In this document: piece after piece, positions 37,548 to 47,141 of the stretch
How positions within the stretch are numbered: the stretch's first letter is position 1
How the letters are laid out: every line of letters starts with the position of its first letter
Assembly: GCF_000321045.1 (NCBI RefSeq)
Contig: NZ_HE578945.1
Location: forward strand, 690,179-754,178
Length of the DNA stretch: 64,000 nucleotides
Source of the DNA: Phytobacter massiliensis JC163
Lineage (GTDB): Bacteria > Pseudomonadota > Gammaproteobacteria > Enterobacterales > Enterobacteriaceae
Direction of reading: 5' to 3'
The notes under the pieces: generated by a model
Database searches by the model: none
Told to the model about the DNA's origin: nothing
The model's input: only the letters and a program-made list of their open reading frames with translations
Made by a program: the position numbers and the translations under genes

Positions 37548-38096
37548 ATGCGCTTAAATATCCCTACGTTGCTTACCCTGTTTCGGGTGATTTTAATCCC
37601 GTTTTTCGTGCTGGCGTTTTATTTGCCGTTCCACTGGGCGCCGTTTGCCTGCGCGCTCATCTTTCTGGTGGCTGCCGTAACCGACTGGTTTGATGGTTAT
37701 CTGGCGCGCCGCTGGAACCAGAGCACCCGCTTTGGCGCCTTCCTCGATCCGGTGGCGGATAAGGTGATGGTCGCGATTGCCATGGTGCTGGTGGCGGAGC
37801 ACTACCACACCTGGTGGGTTACGCTGCCTGCCGCCACGATGATCGCCCGCGAAATTATCATCTCCGCGCTGCGCGAATGGATGGCGGAGCTGGGTAAACG
37901 CAGCAGCGTGGCGGTATCATGGATCGGTAAAGTCAAAACCACCGCCCAGATGACCGCGCTGGTATGGATGCTGTGGCGTCCGAACGAGTGGGTTGAATGG
38001 GCCGGAATCGGCCTGTTTCTGGTCGCGGCGGTGCTGACGCTGTGGTCGATGCTGCAATACCTGAACGCTGCGCGCGGCGATTTGCTTGAACAGTGA
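37548..38096 (+). CDS. pgsA: Phosphatidylglycerophosphate synthase
   Basis: 182-residue inner-membrane CDP-alcohol phosphatidyltransferase that makes phosphatidylglycerophosphate from CDP-diacylglycerol and glycerol 3-phosphate. The family motif D-x2-D-G-x2-A-R-x7-G-x3-D-x3-D is present as [20 protein letters not shown] followed by LDPVADK. Four or so hydrophobic helices. Essential for phospholipid synthesis. Placed between uvrC and the tRNA cluster as in E. coli. Confidence 0.97.
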   Translation: MRLNIPTLLTLFRVILIPFFVLAFYLPFHWAPFACALIFLVAAVTDWFDGYLARRWNQSTRFGAFLDPVADKVMVAIAMVLVAEHYHTWWVTLPAATMIAREIIISALREWMAELGKRSSVAVSWIGKVKTTAQMTALVWMLWRPNEWVEWAGIGLFLVAAVLTLWSMLQYLNAARGDLLEQ

Positions 38097-38145
38097 TCGT
38101 TTCGTCTTAATTTTCAGCAAACGATCCGGGTTTTGAAAAATATCG

Positions 38146-38173
38146 TTGACTCAGTGCGTCAGGTAAGTAGAAT
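38146..38173 (+). promoter_or_regulatory. Promoter of the glyW-cysT-leuZ tRNA operon
   Basis: TTGACT (38146-38151), a 16-base spacer and TAGAAT (38168-38173) form a good sigma-70 promoter, with a start expected near 38180. A GC-rich discriminator follows, as for stable RNA promoters. Confidence 0.75.
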
Positions 38174-38245
38174 GCATCGCATCAGACGGCGGCGTAGCTC
38201 GCCAGAAGATAATAAAATCAAGTGATTAGCATGTTACTTGATGAT

Positions 38246-38321
<76 letters not shown>

Positions 38322-38368
38322 AATTACAGGCATCGGCAATAGCGGGTGCTGACAGTAAGAAAATTTAA

Positions 38369-38442
38369 GGCGCGTTAGCAAAGCGGTTATGTAGCGGATT
38401 GCAAATCCGTCTAGTCCGGTTCGACTCCGGAACGCGCCTCCA
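38369..38442 (+). tRNA. cysT: tRNA-Cys (anticodon GCA)
   Basis: 74-base tRNA with acceptor GGCGCGT/ACGCGCC, anticodon loop TTGCAAA (GCA), T-loop GTTCGACTC and encoded 3' TCCA. Middle gene of the three-tRNA operon. Confidence 0.97.
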
Positions 38443-38454
38443 CTTTCTTCCCGA

Positions 38455-38541
38455 GCCCGGATGGTGGAATCGGTAGACACAAGGGATTTAAAATCCCTCG
38501 GCGTTCGCGCTGTGCGGGTTCAAGTCCCGCTCCGGGTACCA
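38455..38541 (+). tRNA. leuZ: tRNA-Leu (anticodon TAA)
   Basis: 87-base class II tRNA with acceptor GCCCGGA/TCCGGGT, anticodon loop TTTAAAA (TAA), a long variable arm and encoded 3' ACCA. Last in the operon, followed by an intrinsic terminator. Confidence 0.97.
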
Positions 38542-38582
38542 TGGGAAAAAGCAGAATAATCAAAGCAATAAGCAGTGTCGTG

Positions 38583-38606
38583 AAACCACCTCCGGGTGGT
38601 TTTTTT
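38583..38606 (+). terminator. Terminator of the tRNA operon
   Basis: AAACCACC pairs with GGTGGTTT around a TCCG tetraloop, followed by a run of T. Located 42 bases after tRNA-Leu and 60 bases before yecA. Confidence 0.92.
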
Positions 38607-38666
38607 GTGCCTGCTATTTTTATGTTACCCTCCTTTTTTCTCAATTTTACTCCTCAGGAGACGCCC

Positions 38667-39335
38667 ATGAGCGAAGGCCCGTTAAACGAAACTGAACTGC
38701 AGTGGCTGGAAGAGACACTCATCACCTATGGCAAGGATGATGGGTCGATTCTGGATGTGGCTGAGCTGGATGGCATGCTTACCGCCGTGCTCTCCGGCCC
38801 TATCGTCGTCGAGCCTGACCGCTGGCTGGTGGCCATCTGGGGCGGTGAAAAAAATATTCCGCGCTGGAAAAACGATCGTGAGATGAACCGTTTCATCGAT
38901 CTCTGCTTTCGCCATATGAATGACATTGCCGAGCGCCTGAGCGATTACCCCGATCAGTTCGAGCCGATGTTTGGCTTTAATGAGGTCGATGGCGAAAGTT
39001 ATACGGTGGTCGAGGAGTGGTGTTTTGGCTACGTGCGCGGCATGTCGCTAACGGACTGGTCGTCGCTGCCGCAGGCGTATAAGCCCGACCTTGACGCCAT
39101 TACCCTGCACGGGAAAGAAGAAAATTTCGACCGGCTGGATACACTCACCAAAGAAGAGTTTGATGCCAGCATTGAGGCCATCAGGCCCGCTGCGCTGCGT
39201 CTTTATGCGTACTGGTCGGCTAATCCGCAACAGCCCGTGGTTCAGCAGCCGCAGGTTAACGGGGCAAAACCAGGGCGAAACGATCCGTGCCCGTGCGGCA
39301 GCGGCAAAAAATTCAAGAGCTGCTGCCTGCACTAA
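38667..39335 (+). CDS. yecA: YecA, UPF0149 protein with SEC-C zinc motif
   Basis: 222 residues. YecA is a SecA-like metal-binding-domain protein; in E. coli it binds ribosomes and interacts with SecA-related substrates, though its role is not settled. N-terminal UPF0149 domain ([34 protein letters not shown]) and a C-terminal SEC-C motif ([20 protein letters not shown]) with the zinc-binding Cys/His set. ATG at 38667 ([16 protein letters not shown]) after a CAGGAG site; the longer ORF begins in the tRNA-Leu gene and is not used. Confidence 0.95.
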   Translation: MSEGPLNETELQWLEETLITYGKDDGSILDVAELDGMLTAVLSGPIVVEPDRWLVAIWGGEKNIPRWKNDREMNRFIDLCFRHMNDIAERLSDYPDQFEPMFGFNEVDGESYTVVEEWCFGYVRGMSLTDWSSLPQAYKPDLDAITLHGKEENFDRLDTLTKEEFDASIEAIRPAALRLYAYWSANPQQPVVQQPQVNGAKPGRNDPCPCGSGKKFKSCCLH

Positions 39336-39338
39336 TCT

Positions 39339-39360
39339 GCGTGGGCTCCTTGAGCCCGCG
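39339..39360. terminator. Hairpin between convergent yecA and tyrP
   Basis: GCGTGGGCTC and GAGCCCGCG form an almost perfect stem with loop CTT, directly between the two stop codons, probably serving both genes. T runs are short. Confidence 0.6.
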
Positions 39361-39362
39361 CC

Positions 39363-40574
39363 TTATCCCACTTCCGGCAGAATCCCGGCAGAGATAGCGA
39401 ACTGAATCCCCACGATCAAAAGGCCGCACCCCATCACCAGCCACAGCGCCAGCGCTCCGCCAGCAACCCGGTATTGCCCGTGCGGATGCAGCTTACGGCT
39501 GCGCCAGGCCAGCAGAGAGGGCACTAACAGCGCCAGCACCGCCAGTGCCACGCCCGCATAACCCAGCGCCATGACAAAACCCCGCGGGTAGAACAGGGCG
39601 AAAGCCAGCGGCGGCAGAAAGGTGATAGCGCCGGTCTGTAGCCGCCCGCCAGGCGTGTTGCGTCGCGCAAACAGGTCGGCAATATAGTCAAACAGCCCCA
39701 GCGAGACGCCCAGGAACGAGGTTGCCAGCGCAAGGTCGGCAAACAGGTGAACGGCCAGTTCAACATGGGGCGACGCGACAACGTCACGCAGCGCCTGCAG
39801 CAGACCGTTCAGCCCCGCCTGTTCTGCAAGCATGCCAACAAATGTTGTTGAATCAATGCTGCCAAGGGTCGCCAGCTGCCAGAGGATGTAGGCGACCAGC
39901 GGAATGGCGCTGCCAATGATAAACACCCGGCGCAGCCTGCCGACGTCGCCTTCCATATAGCTGACGATGCTCGGCACGCTGCCGTGAAAGCCAAAAGAGG
40001 TAAAAATGACCGGTATGGCGGAAAGCGCCAGTCCCTTCTCCAGTGGCAGCGTCAGTAAATTAACGTGCTGGATATGCGGCAGTAAGAGCATCAGCATCAC
40101 TACCAGAAAAACGATCTTGGCGCTGAACAGAAAGCGGTTAAAGAGATCGACCAGCGAAGTGCCGATGCAGACGACGCCGCCCGCGATAGCGGTAAAAAGC
40201 AGTACCCCGGCGGCAGGGGCCACGGTCATCCCAGTCCAGGCGCTCAGGCTTGAGGCCAGCAGTTCGCCTGCGCCTGTCATGTAGGCGGCGGTAAGCGCAT
40301 ACATTAAAAACAGCATGCTAAAGCCGGTCACCCACTGCCCGTAGCGGCCAAGGTAGCGGCGGGCGATAGTGCCAAGGCCGGTATCGGCGGGCACATGCTG
40401 ATAGACCTCCAGCAGCAGTAACGCGGTGTAGCACATCAGGCCCCACAGGCTGAGCAGTAAAACCAGCGTTACACCAAAACCTACCCCTGCCGCCGCCAGA
40501 GGCATTGCCAGCATCCCTGCGCCAATCGTGGTGCCTGCCACAATAAAAATACTGCCAAGTGTACGATTCTTCAC
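39363..40574 (-). CDS. tyrP: Tyrosine-specific permease TyrP
   Basis: 403 residues, exactly the E. coli length. Inner-membrane hydroxy/aromatic amino acid permease with about 11 hydrophobic helices, importing L-tyrosine with protons. Family signature [20 protein letters not shown] near the N terminus and ALPLEKG-like turns thereafter; [18 protein letters not shown] is conserved. The start is GTG at 40574 ([14 protein letters not shown]), five bases after GAGG; the ATG at 40649 is an upstream extension. Two TyrR boxes upstream indicate control by TyrR. Confidence 0.95.
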   Translation of the reverse strand: MKNRTLGSIFIVAGTTIGAGMLAMPLAAAGVGFGVTLVLLLSLWGLMCYTALLLLEVYQHVPADTGLGTIARRYLGRYGQWVTGFSMLFLMYALTAAYMTGAGELLASSLSAWTGMTVAPAAGVLLFTAIAGGVVCIGTSLVDLFNRFLFSAKIVFLVVMLMLLLPHIQHVNLLTLPLEKGLALSAIPVIFTSFGFHGSVPSIVSYMEGDVGRLRRVFIIGSAIPLVAYILWQLATLGSIDSTTFVGMLAEQAGLNGLLQALRDVVASPHVELAVHLFADLALATSFLGVSLGLFDYIADLFARRNTPGGRLQTGAITFLPPLAFALFYPRGFVMALGYAGVALAVLALLVPSLLAWRSRKLHPHGQYRVAGGALALWLVMGCGLLIVGIQFAISAGILPEVG

Positions 40575-40643
40575 ACTTTCCTCTGGAATAAAGCCCATTG
40601 TATTTATAAATGTGCCGCGCAGAGTAAGGGAAAAGCCATGCTT

Positions 40644-40684
40644 CGTCAAACAGGGGTTACAAAGGGTGTAATGTAGTATTTACA
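40644..40684 (-). promoter_or_regulatory. Pair of TyrR boxes upstream of tyrP
   Basis: Strong box TGTAATGTAGTATTTACA (40667-40684) matches TGTAAA-N6-TTTACA at 11 of 12 positions. A weaker box, CGTCAAACAGGGGTTACA (40644-40661), matches 9 of 12. Their centres are 23 bases apart, the layout known for E. coli tyrP, where phenylalanine activates and tyrosine represses. Confidence 0.8.
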
Positions 40685-40747
40685 GTGGCCGGGTGGGGGA
40701 AACAGGTAAAGGCGCAGGTACAAGGCCAGCGGGACGCTGGCCTGACG

Positions 40748-41086
40748 TTACCAGCCGCTGGCGACGGGCGTCGGGGTGATTGCCATTCCCCGGCACTGGT
40801 ACTGAATGGTTACCGTGGTGCTCATACAAACAGAGCCGCTGATAACGCTGCAGGTTGAAATCGGTTGCCCGTAGGCAACCGCCGTCGCATAGCCCATCTG
40901 CTGGCACTGCTTATTGGCTGTCGCCTGGGTGGTGTAACTGTCGTAGCGGGCGTTTTGCATCATCGCTTCATTAAAGCTCAGACGGACTATTCCGCTGGTA
41001 GTATCAACCTGGCTTACCTGAGGCTCTTTGGTAATAGTGCATCCGGCAAGCATCAGCAGTGTGGCGGCAGCAGCTAATTTCTTCAT
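40748..41086 (-). CDS. yecR: YecR-like lipoprotein
   Basis: 112-residue predicted lipoprotein similar to E. coli YecR, a member of the FlhDC regulon with unknown function. Signal peptide MKKLAAAATLLMLAGC with lipidated Cys at residue 16. The mature part has four further Cys residues and the motif RYDSYTTQATANKQCQQMGY. ATG at 41086 chosen as it begins the signal peptide; the ORF extends much further upstream without meaning. Its FlhDC dependence here is an inference. Confidence 0.88.
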   Translation of the reverse strand: MKKLAAAATLLMLAGCTITKEPQVSQVDTTSGIVRLSFNEAMMQNARYDSYTTQATANKQCQQMGYATAVAYGQPISTCSVISGSVCMSTTVTIQYQCRGMAITPTPVASGW

Positions 41087-41339
41087 GAGTACGCTCTTGT
41101 TCTTTTGGGCATTGTCGCATCTTAACGCCTTGCGTCGGCGGCAATCGCTGGAATAGCCAGCGGAAGAGGGCTGTTTAACGCTGACGAGGCGATTATCGGG
41201 CCCGCGCCTGCGGATGCAGGCAAAATTGTGAAGGTACATTGCTTTTTTAAAACATTTTTTCATTAAATTTGAAAGTATGTTTGCCAGGTAGTAAGGTTTA
41301 CAGACTTTTGTTACCTACTGCATTAACCGGGAGATGAAG

Positions 41340-41978
41340 ATGAAAATTGCTTTGATGATGGAAAACAGCCAGGCAGGGAAAAATGCCGTCATCCTGAAAG
41401 AACTGAAAGCGGTAGCCGATGAGAAGGGCTTTCCGGTTTTCAACGTGGGCATGAGTGATGAAAATGACCATCACCTCACGTATATCCACCTTGGTATTAT
41501 GGCCAGTATTCTGCTGAATGCCAAAGCGGTCGATTTCGTGGTCACCGGCTGCGGTACCGGCCAGGGCGCGCTGATGTCCCTGAACATCCACCCGGGTGTG
41601 GTATGCGGTTATTGCATCGATCCGGCTGACGCCTTCCTGTTTGCGCAGATCAACAACGGCAACGCGCTCTCTCTGCCCTTCGCCAAGGGCTTCGGCTGGG
41701 GCGCGGAACTGAACGTGCGCTTTATCTTTGAAAAAGCGTTCACCGGCCGCAATGGCGAAGGTTATCCGCCGGAGCGTAAAGAGCCTCAGGTACGTAACGC
41801 CGGTATCCTCAACCAGGTGAAAGCCGCCGTAGTGAAAGACAACTACCTGGACACCCTGCGCGCCATCGACCGCGAGCTGGTGAAAACGGCTGTCTCCGGC
41901 CAGCGTTTCCAGCAATGCTTCTTTGAAAACTGCCAGGATAAAGAGATTGAAGCCTTCGTGCGTGAAATCCTTGCCTGA
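41340..41978 (+). CDS. RpiB/LacA/LacB-family sugar isomerase
   Basis: 212-residue protein of the ribose-5-phosphate isomerase B / galactose-6-phosphate isomerase superfamily. The catalytic region VTGCGTGQGALMSLNIHPGV carries the Cys-Gly-Thr-Gly motif of RpiB. The C-terminal 60 residues, beyond a typical RpiB, and the RFIFEKAFTG segment recall the DhuI-type isomerases acting on uronate-derived ketosugars. No partner genes of a sugar pathway are adjacent, so the substrate is unknown. The ATG at 41340 is six bases after GGGAG; the one at 41334 is too close. The gene lies between yecR and azuC. Confidence 0.78.
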   Translation: MKIALMMENSQAGKNAVILKELKAVADEKGFPVFNVGMSDENDHHLTYIHLGIMASILLNAKAVDFVVTGCGTGQGALMSLNIHPGVVCGYCIDPADAFLFAQINNGNALSLPFAKGFGWGAELNVRFIFEKAFTGRNGEGYPPERKEPQVRNAGILNQVKAAVVKDNYLDTLRAIDRELVKTAVSGQRFQQCFFENCQDKEIEAFVREILA

Positions 41979-41986
41979 TACCTCAG

Positions 41987-42004
41987 GGCCAGCGCAAGCT
42001 GGCC
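41987..42004 (+). terminator. Hairpin after the RpiB-like gene
   Basis: GGCCAGC and GCTGGCC form a perfect 7-bp stem with loop GCAA, followed by TTCTCTC. Probable terminator of moderate strength. Confidence 0.65.
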
Positions 42005-42146
42005 TTCTCTCGCCTGTTAGCACTTCATCTTAGACTCATTCACTTCATCAATTTATTTTTGTAAATATCAAAAATTTTTTACACTAATAACTATCGGATT
42101 TTTAATGATATTTTAACATTACCAGCGGCTTTTTTGCTTTTTGAAA

Positions 42147-42192
42147 CGTGATTTCTATCACAAAGGACTTGTGTTTTGTGATGAAGTTCATA
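42147..42192 (+). promoter_or_regulatory. Two CRP-like sites at the azuC promoter
   Basis: CGTGATTTCTATCACA (42147-42162) matches TGTGA-N6-TCACA at 9 of 10 positions. TGTGATGAAGTTCATA (42177-42192) matches 9 of 10. The second overlaps a plausible promoter (-35 TTGTGT at 42169-42174, -10 TATTAT at 42191-42196), which fits the CRP repression reported for azuC in E. coli. Confidence 0.65.
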
Positions 42193-42249
42193 TTATATGC
42201 CCATCAAGTGATAACACCTGCATAACAAAATAAATCGCTGGAGTAACAA

Positions 42250-42333
42250 ATGAAACTGCGTAAGATCCTGAAAAGCATTTTTGAAACGTATTGCAAAACG
42301 TTCAAAGACGTACCGCCTGGTGCTATGTTCTGA
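42250..42333 (+). CDS. azuC: Small membrane protein AzuC / AzuCR RNA
   Basis: 27-codon gene, too short for routine ORF calling. It encodes MKLRKILKSIFETYCKTF followed by KDVPPGAMF, very similar to the 28-residue E. coli AzuC. That is an amphipathic, membrane-associated small protein made in low glucose/acid conditions, whose transcript also acts as the base-pairing sRNA AzuCR. A GGAG site precedes the ATG by a suitable distance. A strong terminator follows within five bases, so the transcript is short as in E. coli. Two CRP-like sites lie upstream. Confidence 0.9.
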   Translation: MKLRKILKSIFETYCKTFKDVPPGAMF

Positions 42334-42337
42334 TAAT

Positions 42338-42367
42338 AAAAAAACCTGCCGCGCGCAGGTTTTTTTA
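42338..42367 (+). terminator. Intrinsic terminator of azuCR
   Basis: AAAAACCTGC and GCAGGTTTTT flank a CGCGC loop, with A run before and T run after. Typical sRNA 3' end. Confidence 0.92.
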
Positions 42368-42519
42368 TGCCCGCCGCCAGCACCTTCTTCCTCCTTTCCC
42401 GCCGCATTTTCTTTCCCCTTCACATGCGCCTCAGAGAGTCAGAGTGTGAACTGCCTACGTTTTTGAAACACCGTTTTGATTTAAAGTGGCTGCTTTACAG
42501 TCAAATAAAGGAGTTTCAG

Positions 42520-43077
42520 ATGAAAAAGGTGGCGGTGTTGCTAGCCCCGGGGTTTGAAGAAGCGGAAGCGATAATTACTATCGACATATTGCGTCGGTTA
42601 CACATTGAGGTCGACACGCTGGCCTGCGCCGAGACCCGTGCGGTCGTGAGCTACCACAATATTCCTATGGTGGCGGACAGCACCCTGAGCGAAAAGCGCG
42701 AGACGCTGTATGACGCGGTGGTGCTGCCCGGCGGCCCTCAGGGCAGCACCAATCTGGCGGCCAGCGCAGAAGTCATTGAATTCGTGAAGCGCCATGACGC
42801 GCAAAAGCGCCTGATTTGCCCCATCTGCTCCGCCGCCGCGCGCGTTCTTGGCGGCAACGATCTGCTGAACGGCCGGCGCTATGTCTGTTCCGGGGATTTA
42901 TGGCAATCGGTTAAAAACGGCGAATATGTTGATGCGCCCGTCGTAGAGGATGGCAACCTGCTCAGCGGTAAAGGGCTCGGCCATGCTTTTGATTTTGCTT
43001 TTGCCCTGTCGGCGCGTCTGCTGGAAGATGAAACACCGGTTCGCGATCACGCCGAACACATCTATTACCGCTGGTAA
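42520..43077 (+). CDS. DJ-1/PfpI family protein
   Basis: 185-residue cytoplasmic protein of the DJ-1/PfpI superfamily (glyoxalase, chaperone or protease-like members). The Glu near the N terminus (APGFEEAEAIITIDILRR) and the nucleophile Cys at about residue 103 (LICPICSAAARVLGG) place it near DJ-1/YajL-type proteins. The C-terminal AFDFAFALSARLLED is also typical. ATG at 42520 follows an AAAGGAG site by seven bases; the longer ORF starts in the azuC terminator. No neighbour suggests a substrate. The exact function cannot be assigned. Confidence 0.82.
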   Translation: MKKVAVLLAPGFEEAEAIITIDILRRLHIEVDTLACAETRAVVSYHNIPMVADSTLSEKRETLYDAVVLPGGPQGSTNLAASAEVIEFVKRHDAQKRLICPICSAAARVLGGNDLLNGRRYVCSGDLWQSVKNGEYVDAPVVEDGNLLSGKGLGHAFDFAFALSARLLEDETPVRDHAEHIYYRW

Positions 43078-43393
43078 ACGTTAACCCCGAATGCGCCCGC
43101 ATTCGGGGACAAGGATAACCGAGCTGATGTTATGGACGATCTTGCTAACACCCCCGCCATTTGTCGGACAAACCCGCTAAAAATTATGTCTTAAATCGCT
43201 AAATTTATGCAGTTAATCACTGTAATTCTGCGATGTGATATTGCTCTCCTATGGAGAATCAATTTCTCGCTAAAACTACAGCCAGCAAAGGTGTCCAGGG
43301 AACAGCGGAGCCTAATGCATTGTTTTATGAACTTTTAAATTAACCGGTAGTTAATTTTCCCTACATAAAAGAAAGCTAAAGCTGGAGTTAACC
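43078..43393 (+). promoter_or_regulatory. araFGH promoter region
   Basis: 316 bases without a gene. The stretch TGTGATATTGCTCTCC followed by TATGGAGAATCAATTTCTCG (43234-43268) resembles the E. coli araF promoter, where CRP and AraC bind. TATGGA corresponds to part of the AraC half-site, and TGTGA to half of a CRP site. Control by arabinose-AraC and cAMP-CRP is inferred. Confidence 0.5.
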
Positions 43394-44383
43394 ATGCACA
43401 AATTCACTAAAGCGCTCGCAGCCATCGGTCTGGCTGCCGTTATGTCACAATCCGCTATTGCTGAATCGATGAAACTGGGTTTTTTGGTAAAACAGCCGGA
43501 AGAGCCCTGGTTCCAGACGGAGTGGAAATTCGCCGATAAGGCCGGTAAAGATTTAGGTTTTGAGGTAATTAAAATTGCCGTGCCGGACGGCGAAAAAACG
43601 CTGAACGCCATCGACAGCCTGGCAGCGAGCGGGGCGAAGGGCTTTGTTATCTGTACGCCGGACCCGAAACTAGGCTCGGCGATTGTCGCCAAAGCGCGTG
43701 GTTACGATATGAAAGTAATTACCGTCGACGATCAGTTCGTGAATGCGAAAGGCAAGCCGATGGACACCGTGCCGCTGGTGATGATGGCTGCCAGCGAAAT
43801 CGGCGCGCGCCAGGGGCAGGAGCTGTATAACGAAATGCAAAAACGCGGCTGGGACGTGAAAGAGACGGCGGTTATGGCCATCACCGCTAACGAACTGGAC
43901 ACCGCCCGCCGCCGTACTACCGGCTCAATGGACGCCCTGAAAAAAGCCGGCTTCCCTGAAAAACAGATCTACCAGGTGCCGACAAAAGCGAACGATATCC
44001 CCGGCGCTTTCGATGCCGGTAACTCCCTGCTGGTTCAGCACCCGGAAGTGAAACACTGGCTGGTGGTCGGCATGAACGATAACACCGTTCTTGGCGGCGT
44101 TCGTGCGACCGAAGGGCAGGGCTTTAAAGCCGCAGACGTTATCGGTATCGGCATCAACGGCGTTGACGCCGTGAGCGAACTTTCCAAAGCGCAGCCTACC
44201 GGCTTCTACGGCTCCCTGCTGCCGAGCCCGGACGTGCACGGCTACAAAACCAGCGAAATGCTCTACAACTGGGTCACAAAAGGCGTTGAGCCGCCGAAAT
44301 TCACCGCGGTTACCGATGTGGTGCTGATTACCCGTGACAACTTTAAAGAAGAGCTGGCGAAAAAAGGGTTAGGCGTTAAGTAA
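43394..44383 (+). CDS. araF: L-arabinose-binding periplasmic protein AraF
   Basis: 329-residue periplasmic binding protein for high-affinity arabinose uptake. Signal peptide residues 1-23 ([20 protein letters not shown]). Binding-protein landmarks are [20 protein letters not shown] and [20 protein letters not shown]. Length is that of E. coli AraF. First gene of araFGH, with a hairpin after it that likely keeps its mRNA level above that of the membrane components. No araC or araBAD in the window. Confidence 0.97.
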   Translation: MHKFTKALAAIGLAAVMSQSAIAESMKLGFLVKQPEEPWFQTEWKFADKAGKDLGFEVIKIAVPDGEKTLNAIDSLAASGAKGFVICTPDPKLGSAIVAKARGYDMKVITVDDQFVNAKGKPMDTVPLVMMAASEIGARQGQELYNEMQKRGWDVKETAVMAITANELDTARRRTTGSMDALKKAGFPEKQIYQVPTKANDIPGAFDAGNSLLVQHPEVKHWLVVGMNDNTVLGGVRATEGQGFKAADVIGIGINGVDAVSELSKAQPTGFYGSLLPSPDVHGYKTSEMLYNWVTKGVEPPKFTAVTDVVLITRDNFKEELAKKGLGVK

Positions 44384-44398
44384 ATCTTTGCTGTTTGC

Positions 44399-44420
44399 GC
44401 CCTCCCGCTGGCGGGAGGGC
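44399..44420 (+). repeat. Perfect inverted repeat between araF and araG
   Basis: GCCCTCCCGC (44399-44408) and GCGGGAGGGC (44411-44420) are perfect complements, separated by two bases. No T run follows. Such intercistronic hairpins usually stabilise the upstream binding-protein mRNA. Confidence 0.7.
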
Positions 44421-44453
44421 CAGAAGTACACCGAACTGATTCACGGAGACGTT

Positions 44454-45968
44454 ATGCAAGACTCTACTCCTTATCTCTCTTTTCGCGGCATCGGCAAAAC
44501 CTTCCCTGGGGTGAAGGCTCTGAGCGATATCAGCTTTGACTGCTATGCCGGACAGGTGCACGCATTGATGGGGGAGAACGGCGCGGGTAAGTCAACGCTG
44601 TTAAAAATCCTCAGCGGCAACTATGCCCCCACCACCGGTACGCTGGCGCTGCAGGGGCGCGAGGTCAGCTTTAGCGACACCACCGCTGCCCTTAACGCCG
44701 GGGTGGCTATCATTTATCAGGAGCTACACCTGGTGCCGGAAATGACGGTGGCGGAGAATATCTACCTCGGCCAGCTACCGCACAAGGGTGGTTTTGTGAA
44801 CCGCTCGCTGCTGAATTATGAAGCGGGCCTGCAGCTCAAACATCTCGGCCTGGATATCGACCCTCAGACGCCGCTCAAATACCTTTCAATCGGCCAGTGG
44901 CAAATGGTGGAGATTGCCAAAGCGCTGGCGCGCAATGCCAAAGTTATCGCCTTCGATGAGCCGACCAGTTCGCTCTCCGCCCGCGAAATTGACAACCTGT
45001 TCCGCGTCATTCGTGAGCTGCGTAAAGAAGGCCGCGTCATCCTCTACGTTTCACACCGCATGGAAGAGATCTTCGCCCTCAGCGACGCGATTACCGTGTT
45101 CAAGGATGGGCGCTACGTGCGCACCTTTACCGATATGGAGCAGGTTAACCACGACAAGCTGGTCCAGGCGATGGTGGGCAGAGACCTGGGAGACATTTAC
45201 GGCTGGCAACCGCGCGACTATGGCGCAGAACGGCTGCGTCTGGAGCAGGTAAAAGCGCCGGGCGTGCGCACGCCAATCAGCCTCACGGTACGCAGCGGCG
45301 AAATTGTTGGCCTGTTTGGTCTGGTCGGGGCAGGGCGCAGTGAGCTGATGAAAGGTCTCTTTGGCGGCACCCGCATTACCGAAGGGCAGGTATTTATCGA
45401 CGGTGAGGCTATCAACATTCAGAAGCCTGCCCACGCTATCCGCGCAGGAATGATGCTCTGCCCGGAGGATCGTAAAGCGGAGGGGATTATTCCCGTCCAC
45501 TCGGTACAGGAAAATATCAACATCAGCGCCCGACGGAAATTTATCCGCGCTGGCTGCCTGATTAATAACGGCTGGGAGGCGAAAAACGCCGACCATCACA
45601 TCCGCAGTCTGAATATTAAAACCCCCAGCGCAGAGCAGCTCATTATGAACCTCTCCGGCGGCAACCAGCAGAAAGCCATCCTCGGGCGCTGGTTATCCGA
45701 AGAGATGAAAGTCATCCTGCTTGATGAGCCTACCCGCGGGATCGACGTGGGGGCGAAGCATGAGATTTATAACGTTATCTATGCGCTGGCGGCCCGTGGC
45801 GTGGCGGTGCTGTTTGCCTCAAGCGACCTGCCGGAAGTGTTAGGCGTAGCCGACCGCATCATCGTTATGCGCGAAGGCGAAATCGCCGGGGAACTGCTTC
45901 ATGGTCAGGCAGATGAACAGCGGGCGCTGAGCCTCGCAATGCCAAAAGTTAGCCAGGCTGTCGCCTGA
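44454..45968 (+). CDS. araG: L-arabinose ABC transporter ATPase AraG
   Basis: 504 residues, two ABC modules in tandem as in sugar importers of the CUT2 family. Module 1: Walker [16 protein letters not shown], signature [20 protein letters not shown], Walker [12 protein letters not shown]. Module 2: degenerate Walker A ([18 protein letters not shown]), signature [17 protein letters not shown], Walker [17 protein letters not shown]. The ATG at 44454 gives E. coli length ([17 protein letters not shown]); the upstream ATG-like start at 44388 lies in the intergenic hairpin. Energises AraFH. Confidence 0.97.
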   Translation: MQDSTPYLSFRGIGKTFPGVKALSDISFDCYAGQVHALMGENGAGKSTLLKILSGNYAPTTGTLALQGREVSFSDTTAALNAGVAIIYQELHLVPEMTVAENIYLGQLPHKGGFVNRSLLNYEAGLQLKHLGLDIDPQTPLKYLSIGQWQMVEIAKALARNAKVIAFDEPTSSLSAREIDNLFRVIRELRKEGRVILYVSHRMEEIFALSDAITVFKDGRYVRTFTDMEQVNHDKLVQAMVGRDLGDIYGWQPRDYGAERLRLEQVKAPGVRTPISLTVRSGEIVGLFGLVGAGRSELMKGLFGGTRITEGQVFIDGEAINIQKPAHAIRAGMMLCPEDRKAEGIIPVHSVQENINISARRKFIRAGCLINNGWEAKNADHHIRSLNIKTPSAEQLIMNLSGGNQQKAILGRWLSEEMKVILLDEPTRGIDVGAKHEIYNVIYALAARGVAVLFASSDLPEVLGVADRIIVMREGEIAGELLHGQADEQRALSLAMPKVSQAVA

Positions 45969-45983
45969 GTAAGGAGAATAAAG

Positions 45984-46970
45984 ATGTCTTCTGTAACCTC
46001 TTCCGGCGCGCCTAAGTCGCCATCCTCTTTTAGCCCCGGACGCATCTGGGACCAGTTCGGCATGCTGGTGGTCTTTGCCGTACTGTTTATCGGCTGCGCG
46101 GTGTTTGTGCCAAACTTCGCCTCGTTTGTGAACATGAAAGGGCTGGGGCTGGCTATCTCTATGTCCGGTATGGTGGCCTGCGGGATGCTGTTTTGCCTGG
46201 CCTCGGGTGACTTCGACCTCTCTGTCGCCTCGGTTATCGCCTGCGCAGGGGTGACCACGGCGGTGGTCATCAACATGACGGAAAGCCTGTGGATCGGCGT
46301 CTTCGCCGGGCTGATGCTCGGCGCGGTCAGCGGTTTTGTGAACGGCTTTGTCATTGCGAAGCTCAAAATCAACGCCCTGATCACCACGCTTGCCACCATG
46401 CAGATTGTCCGCGGCCTGGCCTATATCATCTCTGACGGCAAAGCCGTCGGGATTGAAGACGAGAGCTTCTTTACCCTGGGCTACGCTAACTGGTTCGGGC
46501 TGCCCGCGCCAATCTGGTTAACGGTGGTTTGCCTGATTATCTTTGGCTTCCTGCTCAACAAGACCACTTTCGGGCGGAATACGCTGGCGATTGGCGGTAA
46601 CGAAGAGGCCGCGCGTCTGGCAGGCGTGCCGGTGGTGCGCACCAAAATTATTATCTTTGTCCTCTCCGGGCTGGTCTCCGCCGCGGCGGGGATTATTCTG
46701 GCATCGCGTATGACCAGCGGCCAGCCGATGACCTCTATCGGTTATGAGCTGATTGTTATCTCAGCCTGCGTGCTGGGCGGGGTATCGCTGAAAGGCGGGA
46801 TTGGTAAAATTTCCTATGTTATTGCCGGGATATTGATTCTTGGGACCGTGGAAAACGCCATGAACCTGCTTAACATTTCGCCTTTCGCCCAGTATGTGGT
46901 GCGTGGCCTGATTCTGCTGGCCGCCGTCATCTTTGACCGCTACAAACAAAAAGCCAAACGCACGGTATAA
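45984..46970 (+). CDS. araH: L-arabinose ABC transporter permease AraH
   Basis: 328-residue inner-membrane permease with about 8-10 hydrophobic helices. CUT2-permease motifs: CLASGDFDLSVASVIACAGV, GFVNGFVIAKLKINALITTL, TLAIGGNEEAARLAGVPV. Follows araG after 15 bases with an AAGGAG site. Last gene of the araFGH operon. Confidence 0.97.
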   Translation: MSSVTSSGAPKSPSSFSPGRIWDQFGMLVVFAVLFIGCAVFVPNFASFVNMKGLGLAISMSGMVACGMLFCLASGDFDLSVASVIACAGVTTAVVINMTESLWIGVFAGLMLGAVSGFVNGFVIAKLKINALITTLATMQIVRGLAYIISDGKAVGIEDESFFTLGYANWFGLPAPIWLTVVCLIIFGFLLNKTTFGRNTLAIGGNEEAARLAGVPVVRTKIIIFVLSGLVSAAAGIILASRMTSGQPMTSIGYELIVISACVLGGVSLKGGIGKISYVIAGILILGTVENAMNLLNISPFAQYVVRGLILLAAVIFDRYKQKAKRTV

Positions 46971-47141
46971 CTCTCTGGCGGCGGGGCAGCAGCCTGCGCC
47001 GCCTTAGCTTATTTTCCTCTTTCAGCCTGCAAATTCCTCCCTGCGTAAAAATTCGGACTAATCCACAGCCCTTATCTCAGCGGGCTGTCGGGCCTGCAAG
47101 GTAGCCTGAAAGGCACCTGGCATGGCGAGCAGCGTCACACT

